This document shows, in pieces, positions 33,389 to 45,388 of a stretch of 64,000 nt of DNA (the first letter of the stretch is position 1; each line of letters starts with the position of its first letter). The stretch covers positions 1 to 64,000 of the forward strand of contig JAIVFH010000108.1 of NCBI GenBank assembly GCA_025765595.1. Reading direction: 5' to 3'. Origin of the DNA: Obelidium mucronatum. Lineage: Eukaryota > Chytridiomycota > Chytridiomycetes > Chytridiales > Chytriomycetaceae. The notes under the pieces were generated by a model, which was not told where the DNA came from, made no database searches, and worked only from the letters and a program-made list of their open reading frames with translations. A program made the translations under genes and the position numbers.

Positions 33389-35621
33389 ATGGATCTCTTT
33401 CTCCAGGCGCTGCAGCAGACGGGCGAAATCGGCACGTCGAACACGGCGTCGCCGAGCCAGACGGCGGCGGCGTCTCCCAGCGCCAAGACGGCGGCGGGCG
33501 CGAACGTGGCGGCGCTCGACTTTTCGGCGCTGCTCGGGCTTGGCGGCGAGGCGAAGGCGGGGGTGTCTTTGGGCGCGGGGGTGTCTGCGGCGGTGGCGGC
33601 GGCCAAGCCCGCGGCGGACCTGTCGTGGCTTGACGCGCCGCAGCCGCCGCCGGCCCTCAACCCGGCGTCCATTGCCGCGCGCCAGCTGCTGATGCGCCAG
33701 ATTGCCCAGCAGCAGCTGATGGCCCAACAACAACAACAGCAACAGCAACAACAGCAACAACAACAACAACAACACCCGCTGCTCCAACAGCAACAACAAC
33801 AGCCACAACAACAACAGCAGCAGCAACAGCAACAGCAACAGCAAGCTACCAATGTCTTTCAGAACATTCTGTCTCGAGTCCCAAGAGAGAAGCTTCATCT
33901 GGCGGAAGCTCTCGTCACGCGTCTTAAAGTAACTGCGATTCTCAAATTTTGGAGACTCGACAAGAAACGGAATAACTTATCTCCATCTCTTTTTTTTTCT
34001 CTTCGTCACCAGGATAAGCAGATTTCTCGTCAGCAGTTTACTGAGGCAGTTAAAACCTTGCTACCTTCTCCCAGTAAGTCATCCGACCGCAGGCACTTGA
34101 AATCTACTTTTGTATTGATTGGGATTGATTTTTTTCGTTAAATTCTGATGTTTTTTATTACAAGTTGCACCACAACAGTCCTTCCCGCAGCAACAACAAC
34201 CGGCATCCATGCAGTCTTTCCAAAATACATCTCAACAAGCAACTCAATTACAACAGCAACAACAGCAGTCACTACACCAACAACAGCAATTGCAGCAACA
34301 ACAGCAAATGCAACAACATTTGCAGCAGCAGCAGCAGCAGCAGCAATTCCAGCAGCCACCTCCAGCACAGGAAGAAAAGAAGGGTAAAAAGAAAGCAAAA
34401 GAAGATGACGATTCAGGAGGCGGCAAATTTGATATTGGCCGCGAATTCGATGTGACTGGTGGTTTCATTGACATGAGAGACGAAGAAGAGAGAATTCAGC
34501 CTCAATTACCGAGCAACTTGAGATCCTCGCTCAACATGAAACCAGCGAATCCTACTGGCGTGGATCGTTCACAGATGCAGAGCTTGTGTAACATGGATGT
34601 GATGCGGAAAATTGTTGAAAGCGTCGGTGAGTTTCTCTTACTCGCCCCCTTCCCCATCCGTTTTTTTTTTTTTACAAATTTTTTTTGTGTAGCAAACGAT
34701 GGATCATCAAACCCTCCCCTGCAAATCTCTCAGCAAAGTCTGGACTATATATCCCTTGCACTACAACAGCGACTCCAATCCTTCCTTGAACAATCAATTC
34801 GTATTGCAAAACACCGGTCCGGAATTCATCAGCACACTTTCTTGATGGAGAATCAAGAGCCAGCAGCACCACCCGTAAATCCAGACGAGGAGGGTAAAAA
34901 AGCTGCACCACCACCGCCACCGCCACCTGCTGGAAAAAAGACTTATGTTGATGTGAAACTGGGGACCGATGTAAAAGTAATTTTGCAGGCTCTTGACAAG
35001 GCCGATAAGGCAGTAGAGACTCGCGAAAAGCAAGCACTTCATCCTGATGGAAAGGGGAAAAGTGCGGCTGAATTGAAGGGGGATATTGATGCTGGTATTG
35101 TAGGAGACGAAGCTGAAGATGGAACGACTGGGAAAAAGAGGAAAAAGAAGGGTGCTAATGCAGACGGTGGAGGCAAGAAAGATGTGATGGAGATTGTTAA
35201 AGTCAAGAGTACGAATAATACTGCTTTGAAGGCTGCTGGTGGTAAAAAGGGGATGAAGAGTTGGATGACGGGTGGTGCAGTTGAGTGAAACGCGCTTTGT
35301 GTTTTTGACATTTTTTTTAATCTTTGTATTTTGTTTTGTTAGGTGACGGTAGACAAAGCGGATGGAGAAGGAGCCACTAAAAAGAAACGCAAAACCAAAG
35401 CGGATGGCGATGAGGCGTTGGACTACTCAGATTTGAATGGAGTTGGAACGTTTGACGGAGGTCCTGGAAGTGTCGAGGGGAGAAAAATCTTGCTGGGTCG
35501 TCAAATGAATGCCAAGGAAATGTGTCGCGTCACTCTCAAGGATTGTGTTTATGTGATGGAACAGGAACCTCAAATGAGATTGTCTTCGTTTCTGGCAAAG
35601 TGGGGTAGTAGGGTTTCTTGA
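33389..35621 (+). CDS. TAF4: TFIID subunit 4 (TAF4)
   Basis: Start MDLFLQALQQTGEIG. After a GC-rich Ala/Pro exon and a long poly-Gln tract comes NVFQNILSRVPREKLHLAEAL, then DKQISRQQFTEAVKTLLPS. A second Gln-rich tract is followed by FDVTGGFIDMRDEEERIQPQ. The conserved TAF4 C-terminal histone-fold domain appears as ISQQSLDYISLALQQRLQ and SFLEQSIRIAKHRSG, and its end as NAKEMCRVTLKDCVYVMEQEP and RLSSFLAKWG. TAF4 pairs with TAF12 in the TFIID core and bridges activators to RNA polymerase II. Introns are short and phase-consistent (near 33928-34014, 34072-34164, 34626-34692 and 35285-35340). Poly-Gln length may vary. No frame breaks. Confidence 0.88.
33724..33846. repeat. CAA/CAG repeat encoding poly-Gln in TAF4
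   Basis: Mixed CAA/CAG codons encode about 37 Gln with a short interruption (HPLL and a single Pro). The mixture of codons indicates a selected or old protein-level tract rather than a recent pure microsatellite. A second Gln-rich tract encoded in the same gene lies at about 34240-34352. Confidence 0.85.
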
Positions 35622-35866
35622 TTCGCGTCGACCGAGTTTTCACATCGAATAATAAGAAACTGCTTCGTAAATACATCTTTTTTTTTCGGAGTCGATAAGA
35701 CTGTATCGTAACATGCATCTTTTATTTGAGTTGAGCGGACTTTCGGCGAGTCTATTTTACTGATTCCGCTGGCTGTCAGTCAATCTGGGCTGTCAATTGA
35801 CACCCTAAAAATTTGTTTTTCAACCCCAACAGAATCCATCAGCCATAATTGCAGAGTATCGATCAA

Positions 35867-37458
35867 ATGAATGTATGCGCACTCTCTTCCCTGTCAAAAG
35901 CTGAAATGGTCTTGATTACGCTGACAGATAATTCTGCTATGCTTGCTTCTCGTTGGCGTTTTCGATGCAATTGTTTCTGCAATTCCTGTTGCAATCCACA
36001 ATCGTGTCATTAAACGCGGGATTTCATTATCTGAAACATCGACCCGAAGCCACCAACCGTATCAAGTCACTCAAATCATAATACACAAACACCGTTCGAA
36101 AACAACTTCAGAGACGTTAAAATCTGTATGTTTTGCTATGTTTTGTGGGCGAAACCCCTCCCAAATGCTCAATATTTTGACAGGTGTCACCCACGTCAAC
36201 AACCTCAACGACGTTGACGACCACTAGTACTACTACTACCACATGTCCGGAAGTTACAGAAATTGTAACTGTTTACGATGAGATTGAAGAAGATGATGCA
36301 CGGGCTGTAAGTCAAAGTTCTACCACCTCGACAAGTCCAGCTCCTTCTACTCCTGTTGCCGCAACAACTCCTCCGTCGGGCTGGCCGTTGGTTGTTGTTG
36401 ATCCACCGGTAGGACCGAATGCTTTGAATTTGCGTTTCATTTTAAGGAATTTAGCGGATGGGAGGTTAGTTTGTAAAAGCAATACTGAACAATATAAAAC
36501 TGACACTTTCAAAAAGGTGCGTCCAAGCAAGTAGTGGTGGTAGTAAAGGCGCCTCCTTGAAAATGGATACTTGCGACGCGTCTCAGCCTCTACAGTACTT
36601 GATTCAATCTGGGAATGGATTGTATTCTTTTGCATCTGGTGAGGCTGCTGTCCTCACAACATGTTCTACAACAAAGACGGTGGCACTTGAAGGACCCACG
36701 CCGATAGACTGTAAAAACACAAATGAATCAATTCACGCGGTCAATGGAAGAATGGTGGCTCATGTCGGGGATCAGGAAATGTGTCTTTCTGTGGATTATG
36801 AGGATAAAACGCTTGTTTTTTGGGAGCCATGCATTCAATTGCGAGCAGCGAGAGATCTAGGAGTCGACGCCGCGTCAAGCCAAACTTTTACTGCTGCATT
36901 TATCGATGAGCCAATGCTTTGGCCCCCTGTAGATGGTGTAGATGGTGTTTCTCGAGTCATGCAAATCCAAAGTACAGATTACCCAAACTTGTGAGTGTCG
37001 AAGAAAAAAAAATCAGATGAATAGTATAGGATTCCCTAATACCTCTTTTTTTCCTTTCATATTTAAGCTGTTTGGACACTTTAACTGGTGGTGCAACGTT
37101 TGGGGTTGTAAAATGTGGGTTCTCGCGGCCTGGACAGCAATTTGTTTTGGGGTCCAAGTATGCGAACCGAAATAACTTGATTCAGGAGGAAAAGTGTTTG
37201 AGTTTGGTTGGTGGGGATGGTAATACTTGTAACGCCGGTTCTACATCGGGTCTTGGCCTTGAATCGTGTACAGGAAATCCTTGCACCTTGGAAATAAGTC
37301 TTGATGGAGATGGGACGATATCGGCGACTGTCTTGGGTGACAGAAAGTGTCTGGCAATTACAGTTGTGGCTGGAGTTCACGTTGTCTCTTTGGTTCCTTG
37401 TGGAGGAGTTTTTCCTGGTACTTTTGGGCAGCATTTTGCCCCTCTTGTGGTGGATTAA
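35867..37458 (+). CDS. Secreted protein with Thr-rich stalk and beta-trefoil-like C-terminus
   Basis: A tiny first exon ATG-AAT (35867-35872) joined across a 55-nt intron to 35928 gives a good signal peptide, MNIILLCLLLVGVFDAIVSA. A Thr-rich segment (TSTTSTTLTTTST) follows, then an acidic stretch, then domains with spaced cysteines and repeated C-L motifs: GSKGASLKMDTCD, QEMCLSVDYEDKTLVFWEPC, CLDTLTGGATFGVVKCG, EKCLSLVGGDGNTC, DRKCLAITVVAG. This recalls ricin-B-type carbohydrate-binding trefoils, though the QxW signature is not exact. It ends FAPLVVD. Likely exported or cell-wall-associated lectin; no enzyme motif seen. Splice junctions (for example LADGR-CVQASS) keep frame. Confidence 0.65.
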
Positions 37459-37558
37459 TTAATTGTGGATGAATCTCGTTCTTGTACTTATTTCAGCCCA
37501 TTTCTAAATATCTATTTACTTTCAATAAAAACGCGTTTTTTTTGTTGTTGTTATCAGA

Positions 37559-40500
37559 ATGGCATCACCACCCCCATCTGGGCCACCACCCATTGCAGTC
37601 CGGTATATGTTTTTGTTCCTCCTTATCTGTGCTCTTAACTTAAAGACTGCCTCACATCGCTGGCTTCAGCTGGTTCCATGCGACTGACAACCCCAAAGCC
37701 GATCATTCACCCTTCAAAGTCGAGCCAGAACATCCACCACCCGTTTCCATCCAAACATCAGCAGGAGCTGCAACCAGCTCAGGAGCTTCGACTGCTTCCA
37801 AGACGAAGGCGCCAACGCAATGGTATGTACTTTGATACCGGCTGTCATTATGAAATATTAATGGGTCACCTCCATCTTACTCTATCAACCAGGACTGCGT
37901 TCTCTTACCGCGATTCATCGCGGATCGAAGAAAAGTATCAAGCAATGTTGAATGCACAACCCCCACTGTCTCCCAATGAATGCACTGTTTTGGTTAACGA
38001 AGATCTGCTCTATGAAGTCGATGTGGCAAAGAAGGAAGTATATCCAGGTGAAAGAAGCAACATCAACACAACAAAAAAAAACTTCCACTATTTGAAGGAT
38101 TCTGATTTTTCTGCAAGAATTTAGTGTACTGGTATGGCCCGACCTTCCATGTGCAACGAGGCACGTGGTTTGTAACTCCCGATAATGGAACAAAATTCAT
38201 TCCTTGCGACGATAATCTGTCAAAGCAGCTTGAAGATGGATACAAAAAGTTTAAACCAGTGGCTGATTAGCGGGTCTTCTGGGATTGCAAAAGAACCGCA
38301 AAGTTCTGGAACCAAACAGGAATCCCCTACATCAACAACTACAGGGACAGCATCAGCTACCATGCAGCAGGAACTACAGCCGACATCCTCTAACCACTAC
38401 AAGTCCCGCAGCGGAGAAGCCTCCTTCTTCGTATAAACCAGAACAGGTCCGTTTAAAGGAACCATTATCTTTTCTCTCTCCAACCTTCATCTAAAAACAG
38501 AAATGGGCATTATTCGGTCCCTATATGAATTCACATGTCATTTACACGGAAAAGCGTGGAGCCATGATCATAAGTGATCAACTCTCATCCAAACTTCGCT
38601 CGTGCCGTCATGTCTCAAATATCACGCAGCGCAGATTCCCAGGCGGCATGGGGCACAAAAGTATGGAGAGGATGGGATGAGGTGGAAAAGGTTATGAAAA
38701 AGAGTGCTGCAGCAACGACAGGCAACTAAGTCTGATTCGAAGAAGAGAGGCTCTGTTGTTAGTCTGGAGAGTGATCCTGGTCCATCCAACTCTGCCGGAA
38801 GTGGGTTGGACTTGAGTAATGGAGCCGTTCCCTTTCCGTCTGGATCGGATGGGAACTTGAGCGCGAAAGCATCAAAAGAGAGTCTTGGTGGTAGTGGCGG
38901 GGAAGAGGGCTGGAAAGATGACGAGAATGTCACACAAGATCGGCAGATTGATCATTTAGTTCTTGTCGTCCATGGGTAAGTTTTGGAGATTTTTTTTTGA
39001 GTCGCGGAATAAGTGATGGAATATTCACACCAAACTTGCAGTGTCGGGCAAAAACTGGGCGAACGTGTTGATACTGTTGACTTTGCCAAGGATTGTACAA
39101 CGCTGCGTCACGCGATAATGCAAAGCTCAAAACTGTATTTTACTGCTCCCACCGCAACGCCGACATTTCCACCATCCAAAGAAAAACCGGCTCCAGCCCC
39201 TTCATCGAGGAAACCAGTGTTACCCAACATGCCAGAGCATGGCGGAGTTCAAGTTCTTCCCGTACAGTGGCGTCAGAAAATTGAATTCGGAAAGCGCAGG
39301 GATCCAAAAGCGAAAGAGGAAACACTGGGATTATCGGAGGAGGAAAAGAAAGCTCGAGAAGAAGCTGAAGCCGAAAGAAAGGAGCAAGAAGTTCATGTCG
39401 ATGATATAACTTTGGAAGGAGTACAGAGCATTCGATATCTCGTGTCTGACATAGTCTTGGATGGTACAGCTTTAACTTTATTTTTATTCTTATTCGCTAT
39501 ACTGCAGTCTAAACGCGTTCGATGTCAAGTTCTTCTATATATGACGCCCAAGTACCGACAAGAAATGGTGAATCACGTTGTGGACGAAATGAATCGCATC
39601 TATAACGCTTATATGGTGCGGAATCCAAATTTCACTGGCCGAGTGTCATTATATGGTCATTCCCTTGGTTCGCTGCTTGCCTTCGATATTCTCTGCAATC
39701 AAGCGTATGGAGACAACGAACCACTTCCGCAAATGTCGTTTCAGCCACCGCGAATGCAGAGTGAAATGGATCTAAGTGATGTCATGCAAGCGAATGGCGG
39801 TTGGCGATAAATCCGATCGAAGACTGAATGGTCTTATGGAACGCGCAGATATTGAGTACAAGTCGTTGAATTTTAAAGTGGACAAGTTTTTTGGTGAGGT
39901 TTATTCTCAGGCAAAACTGCTTTATGCTGACAAAGCTTTTTCCGAAAAGCCGTGGGGTCACCTGTTGGTCTCTTTCTACTGCTTAAAGGAGACAAATTGG
40001 TTGGTAGACCACATGATCGCCCATCTCCAGTTCCTAGCCAAGGATTCAGGCAACTCTTCACCTGCTTGTAACGCCATCTACAACATATTCCATCCACATG
40101 ATCCAGTGGCTTACCGCTTTGAACCTTTGGCGGCTAAGTCTCTCGCCAAAGAGAAAACCTGTTCCGATACAATACAACAAAGGAGGCTTACGATGGCACT
40201 ATCACAGGAATCGCCGATTTGAGTTCGGGAATCATGAAGAGTGGATTCAATATGTTCAGTGGATTGTTTCATGTTTCTCCCAATCCTGCAGCTGGTGTCA
40301 TGAATATGGGTGCTGTTGCAGGGACTGGGTCTGCTTCTCCTGCGTTTGGGGGCACAAGCGCCAACGTCGTTGCCGCCTGCTGTTCCAAGTCCTACTACCT
40401 CAAGGAAGGATGGAAAAGAAAAGGATGAAAAAGAAAAGACAAAGGAAACAAAACCGCGTGGTAGAGTTGTAAAACGGTAGCAGAGGGCGGATATCTCATT

Positions 40501-40739
40501 TGCATTTTATTAGATTATGTTGCTGAAGACCTTGAAAATGTCAAATCCTTAAATCCGCGCGGACGCTTAGATTATGTGCTGCAAGAAGGTGTGCTTGAAA
40601 ATCCATACTTGTCAAGTTTGAGGTGAGGAAGAGGATGCGTGCATTGTCATTCGATGCTAATTTTGTTTTCAGCTCGCACATGACTTATTGGCCGGACCAT
40701 GATGTTGCTGTCTTTATACTTCGTGAACTGAACAGCTAA
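37559..40739 (+). CDS. DDHD-domain phospholipase (PA-PLA1-like)
   Basis: The gene begins MASPPPSGPPPIAVR and shows the intracellular phospholipase A1 pattern: WFHATDNP, TAFSYRDSSRIEEKY, VYWYGPTFHVQRGTWFV, WGTKVWRGWDEV, DHLVLVVHG-VGQ, nucleophile elbow YGHSLGSLLAFDIL, FFAVGSPVGLFLLLKG (via a 62-nt intron near 39894), YNIFHPHDPVAYRFEPL containing the DDHD region, then LDYVLQEGVLENPY and a last exon SSHMTYWPDHDVAVFILREL. Such enzymes hydrolyse phosphatidic acid and related lipids at ER/Golgi or mitochondria. Frame shifts, all +1, occur near 38610, 38730, 40070, 40160 and 40200, so the protein cannot be read through without correction. Confidence 0.78.
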
Positions 40740-40814
40740 TATTGAATCAAAAAAGGATTTGTTTTCTATATGATTGGTTCTCAAATGAAGTATATCTCTC
40801 AAACTTGTATTATT

Positions 40815-41920
40815 CTACACCCCCATCTCCCGAGTCCCCCTTGTTCCATGAGCACTAGATGTCCCCCCATAACTCGGAATTCCCACGCTTCTTGTCTTGT
40901 TATTGCTCGTAGTCGACCCTGTGGTTGATTTACGCGATCTGGTCGACCGCGAAGTGGAAATTCTTGTGAGGATACTTGAAATCAGATTATTCGATGCGGT
41001 CATATTCTTGTGTAGGTGCATTACTAAAAAAGGCGTTGCAATTGTGTCGCATGCAACTAAAGTCTGGGCAAGCGCATCCAGCCAGTATGGCGGATTCCAC
41101 TCGGGAGAAACCAGGCAAACGACATTCACAACTGCATCTGTACTGTAAAAAGTGCTGAACGCCATTGTCATCAATATGCAGTTGGTGAGAACTCTCATTC
41201 TCAACTCGTTTCCCTTATCGTCAACATCCGCCACCTCTTGAACCTCCTTACATTTCTTTGCAACATGCATGTATGTTTTGAAGTACAAGAAACCCAGGCC
41301 CTGAAACGCTATTACCATGTATTGCAACGCAAATATCAGCATGGTTAGCGTTTGCCAAGTCCCCCCTGGACGTCTAAAGTTGTGGGTTTCCTGAAAAACA
41401 ACACGAGTGAGTTGCCAGGACACTATAAGCTAAGAGAATACGCACAGCAGTTACTGCAGTCACAATCATAACCGCTAGAGTAATAATTCCGTGTACTAAT
41501 ATTCCAACGTGTATAAGCGACTGGAACGCTTTCTTCAAAAATGATGAGCCAATATCGCTCCATCGCAATTTGAAAGTTGATAAGAGCAATGGTAACCCCC
41601 ATTGGAAAACGGAACCCCAAGTACAATTGGTTCGGTAAGGACGTGCTATAAAACCAAGTCGGCCAAAGTGTGAGCGGGACAAGTCCCAATGCGCACCCAA
41701 ATGATCCAACAATCATTGACACCAAGAGGGCAAGGATCCAAAAGCCAAGTGTGGTTTTGGTGAACCCCGTTGGACTCGTTAGAATAGATAAGAACAGGCT
41801 GGATGAAAAGAAGAAGCCGATAGAAAACAGAAAGATGGCGGGAATAAGCGCGTAGTTGTGATCACCATCCATTTCTGACAGATTTTCATCGCATTGTTCA
41901 ATCATCCCATTTGGTTGCAA
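40815..41920 (-). CDS. Seven-transmembrane receptor-like protein 2
   Basis: Three frames cover a seven-helix protein. Frame 1 (from 41920) has an N-terminal NLSEMDGD, then helices FLFSIGFFFSSSLFLSIL, TLGFWILALLVSMIVGSF and FRFPMGVTIALINFQIAM, then ERYWLIIF. Frame 2 carries LIHVGILVHGIITLAVMIVT. Frame 3 (from 41423) carries LTMLIFALQYMVIAFQGLGFLYF, NCILMTMAFSTFYSTDAVVNVV and LAQTLVACDTIATPFLVMHL, ending in a Ser/Thr/Arg-rich tail. Both frame steps are +1 (near 41545 and 41435) and no intron of plausible size fits either. ERYW after helix 3 loosely recalls the DRY motif of class A GPCRs. It is not clearly homologous to the first 7TM gene. Sensory role inferred. Confidence 0.65.
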
Positions 41921-41996
41921 ACAACGATTAATAAGTCAATATTTAAAGATTTAGATATGATAATATCTTCATGTAATTCTTTTCTGGTTCTGATTT

Positions 41997-42362
41997 ATGA
42001 CAACTTTTACTGGTCATTCAGGCTCTTATCATCCAACTCTGTTTGACCAATACGAATTTCATTTGAAGAACACAAAGATCTACTCCAAGAAGAAGAATGT
42101 CTTTCACAATCCAACAAATGCGAGGAATGATGCTGCTATCTTGAATCAATCAACGAGCATCGCCCGCACGCCGCAACGATTCCTGGGCATTTCCTCGCAA
42201 TCTGATTGTCATTGGATGAGCCGGTCCTTACTTTGCGGGGATGATATTAAACATGTACTAACTGTTGTTATGTACTTTTGTGGTTTTGGTCCCCTTGACA
42301 GTTTTCCTTTTCCTTCTGCTTTTCCTTTAAATAATAATACCCACAGAAAACTGAGGAAATGA
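41997..42362 (+). CDS. Small hypothetical protein
   Basis: A 121-residue frame starting MTTFTGHSGSYHPTLFDQYEF shortly upstream of which the 7TM-2 gene starts in the opposite direction. The N-terminal half (LKNTKIYSKKKNVFHNPTNARND) looks like a compact basic conserved segment. The C-terminal third is hydrophobic and Pro/Phe-rich and may be read-through of an intron after SLLCGDDIK. No family recognised. Confidence 0.4.
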   Translation: MTTFTGHSGSYHPTLFDQYEFHLKNTKIYSKKKNVFHNPTNARNDAAILNQSTSIARTPQRFLGISSQSDCHWMSRSLLCGDDIKHVLTVVMYFCGFGPLDSFPFPSAFPLNNNTHRKLRK

Positions 42363-42499
42363 GTGAATAAAGTTTTTATTTATAATTATCACTATCATCA
42401 CCACACCTGCCTGTCGGCCACAGTCGGCAGAATGATGGGAATAACCGAACTCATGGCCATTCAGTTCGTAATTTATTGTAAATCTTCCAAGACTTTTCA

Positions 42500-43021
42500 T
42501 TATAAGGTCCCATGACCTCCTTCAAACTGTTTCCGAATCCCAACGACATCTCTATAAAACTCTTTTCGTCTTATTTGGATAGATGATCCCCATTTGCCAG
42601 TGTTTCGTTTATCAAACTTCAAGTTCTTGTGCCTTCGAAACTGTTTCGCGTTCCAATACGAAGCAGAAGAGCACCTTGATGAAGTTGAAGTCATGCTGTA
42701 CACAGGATTGATGCTAACTGCAGTGGAGAGAATGAATTCCCAGTCTTTGTCTCTCAAGTCACACCACTGTAACAGATCAGATTCTTCCACATCGTACCCT
42801 AGGACGCGAAGGGCATCGAGGCTACTTTCTGGAATAAAATCATACTGGACTTGATGGTTCTCATGGAACGGTATCAGATGACTTGCGCACTTGGATTGGA
42901 TTTCATTCATACGTTGGGATGTTTTCGACGAGTCTCTACAGCGTGGGCAATTGATGATGGTGGCATTTGTGGCGATCTTGCCGTGATGCGCATCTGATTT
43001 GACCCGTCCTTCTCGTCTCAT
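42500..43021 (-). CDS. Hypothetical protein, 173 residues
   Basis: A single uninterrupted frame starting MRREGRVKSDAHHGK. It contains NCPRCRDSS, DFIPESSLDALRVLGYD, LLQWCDLRDKDWEFILSTAVSINP and a basic C-terminal region (FRRHKNLKFDKRNTG, IQIRRKEFYRDVVGIR). Composition is globular and not low-complexity, which supports a real gene. The CPRC pair is isolated, so a zinc site is not established. It lies convergent to the small gene at 42.0-42.4 kb. Function unknown. Confidence 0.55.
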   Translation of the reverse strand: MRREGRVKSDAHHGKIATNATIINCPRCRDSSKTSQRMNEIQSKCASHLIPFHENHQVQYDFIPESSLDALRVLGYDVEESDLLQWCDLRDKDWEFILSTAVSINPVYSMTSTSSRCSSASYWNAKQFRRHKNLKFDKRNTGKWGSSIQIRRKEFYRDVVGIRKQFEGGHGTL

Positions 43022-43154
43022 TCCTATTTCATACTAGTGGAGGATGATCCACAGTCTTTATATTTTTGGACTGTGCCACACGAACGGACACACACAAAGA
43101 TAAACAAAAAAAAGGATCTTTATTCCACAAAAAGAAAGCATCGCCAACAACCAT

Positions 43155-45388
43155 TTAGTAAACACGAGCAACGGGTGGCACAGACTTGCACTCGTTCTCA
43201 TCCAAAGTCTCACTGATAACAGGTCTGTATTCCAACTTTGTGCTCACAGTCTGGTCATTGTGGTAGGAAAGAGTGTGCTTCATCCAGTTGACATCATCTC
43301 TAGTGCTAAAGTCTTCACGCGCATGGGCACCACGGGATTCTTTACGGGCCGCAGCAGAGTGCATGGTTTGAACAGCGTTGGTCATCAAGTTTTGGAGTTC
43401 AAGGGATTCAATCAAGTCAGAGTTCCTTTTAAAACAAACATTAGCCATAACCCATCAAACTCCAAAAAAAAAAAAACTCACCAGATAAGTGATCTGTCAG
43501 TAATGTTGATATCATGTAGTTCCTTAGCAACAACATCAATCTTCTTGACACCCTCTTGAAGGACATCTTCAGTTCTGAACACAGCAGCGTGAGTTTGCAT
43601 GACTTTTTGCATCTTCAGACGCAAATCAGCAGTCTTGTGGGCTCCCTTGGCATAACGAGTCTTGTCCAAGTTGGCCAAAGTCTCTGCTCCAGCATCAGCT
43701 GGCAATGGACGGTGTGGGGCTCCTGGGGTGAGGTTGTCCTTAATGTGCAAAGCGCAAGCGCGACCAAAGACGACGATATCGAGAAGGGAGTTAGCACCGA
43801 GACGGTTAGCTCCGTGAACAGAGACGGAGGCGGCTTCTCCAGCAGCGTAAAGACCTGGAACAATAACATCCTTTCCATCCTTGTGGGTAATGACTTCACC
43901 AGTGTATTTGGTTGGAATACCTCCCATGTTGTAGTGGACAGTTGGGAGAACAGGAATTGGTTCCTTAGTGACATCAACACCTACAACAAATGAATATGAG
44001 ATATGTCTAGTACATTGGAATACAACTGCATACCCGCAAAGATGGCAGCAGTTTCAGAGATTCCTGGCAATCGCTCGTGCAAAACCTCCTTTGGAAGGTG
44101 GGACAATTGCAAGTAAATGTGGTCCTTCTCTGGCCCAACACCACGACCTTCGTTGATTTCAATGGTCATGGATCGGGAAACAACGTCACGGGAGGCCAAG
44201 TCACGGGCAGTTGGCGCGTATCTTTCCATAAATCTTTCACCCGCAGAGTTGAGCAAGAAACCACCCTCACCACGGGTTCCTTCAGTAATAAGACAACCAG
44301 CACCGTAGATACCAGTTGGGTGGAATTGCACAAACTCCAAATCCTGGAGAGGCAAGTCCGGCACGAGCAACCATCGCGTTACCATCACCAGTACAAGTGT
44401 GGGCAGAAGTGGCACTGAAGTAGGCACGTCCGTATCCTCCAGTAGCCAACACAGTTTTGTGGGCTCTGAATCTGTGAATCGATCCATCTTCCATGTTCAT
44501 TGCCATAACACCACGACATTCACCGTTTTCCATAATCAAGTCCAAAGCAAAGTACTCAATAAAGTAGGTGGTGTTGTGGCGAAGAGATTGTCCATACAAA
44601 GTGTGGAGCAAGGCATGTCCAGTTCTGTCAGCAACAGCAGCGCAACGGTACGCCTGACCCCCCTTTCCGTATTTCAAAGATTGTCCACCAAAAGCACGTT
44701 GATAGATTTTTCCCTCCTCAGTACGGGAGAATGGCACACCGTAGTGTTCAAGCTCAATAACAGAGCGTGGAGCTTCGCGACACATGTAATGAATAGCATC
44801 CTGGTCACCTGTTGGCGCATGAAATAAAAAAAAAGGTTGAGCTCTCCAAACCAAAAAGGGAAAATAAACAAAATTCCGACAAATACACACCCAACCAATC
44901 GGATCCCTTCACAGTGTCGTACATGTGCCAGCGCCAGTCATCTTCAGTCATGTTTCCAAGTGCGGCAGTTGATACCTCCTTGGGCAGCCACTGTGTGCGA
45001 ACGCGTTGGAAACAATTTTGTGATGCAGGCAGTGTTGAAGCCTTCAGAAGCAAGACCGAAAGCGGCACGAAGACCAGCACCTCCAGCACCGACAACAATA
45101 GCATCGTAAGTGTGGTCGATGATTGGGTATGCCTGGGTGAGAGATTGACCCTTGGAGCAAAAATAAAAAAAAAATGGGTTAGCTTTGAGAGATGACCCAA
45201 AGCATCGGCTTACATCGGCAGACTTTGCTCTAAGTTGCTGGTTGGAGAAGATGCCACTAGAACGGGTGCTCGAGTGGAACGAAGAGCGGAGGGTCTGGAA
45301 GATTCATGAGAACACGTGTGGCGAACTCAAAGACAGCACATACCGCGATAGACCGAGGACGAGCCAGACTAGAAGAAAGCCGGAACAT
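43155..45388 (-). CDS. SDHA: Succinate dehydrogenase flavoprotein subunit (SDHA)
   Basis: Complex II flavoprotein, which oxidises succinate to fumarate in the mitochondrial inner membrane. Exon 1 encodes a presequence ([15 protein letters not shown]) joined to [15 protein letters not shown], then [20 protein letters not shown] with the [14 protein letters not shown] dinucleotide fold. [12 protein letters not shown] contains the histidine that binds FAD. Further matches are [31 protein letters not shown], [82 protein letters not shown], and the C-terminus [16 protein letters not shown]. Two one-base insertions break the frame: at 44967 (INA becomes INC) and at about 44353-44356 (AGLPLQ becomes AGLASP). 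Everything else is full length, so a live gene with consensus errors is most likely. Confidence 0.93.
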
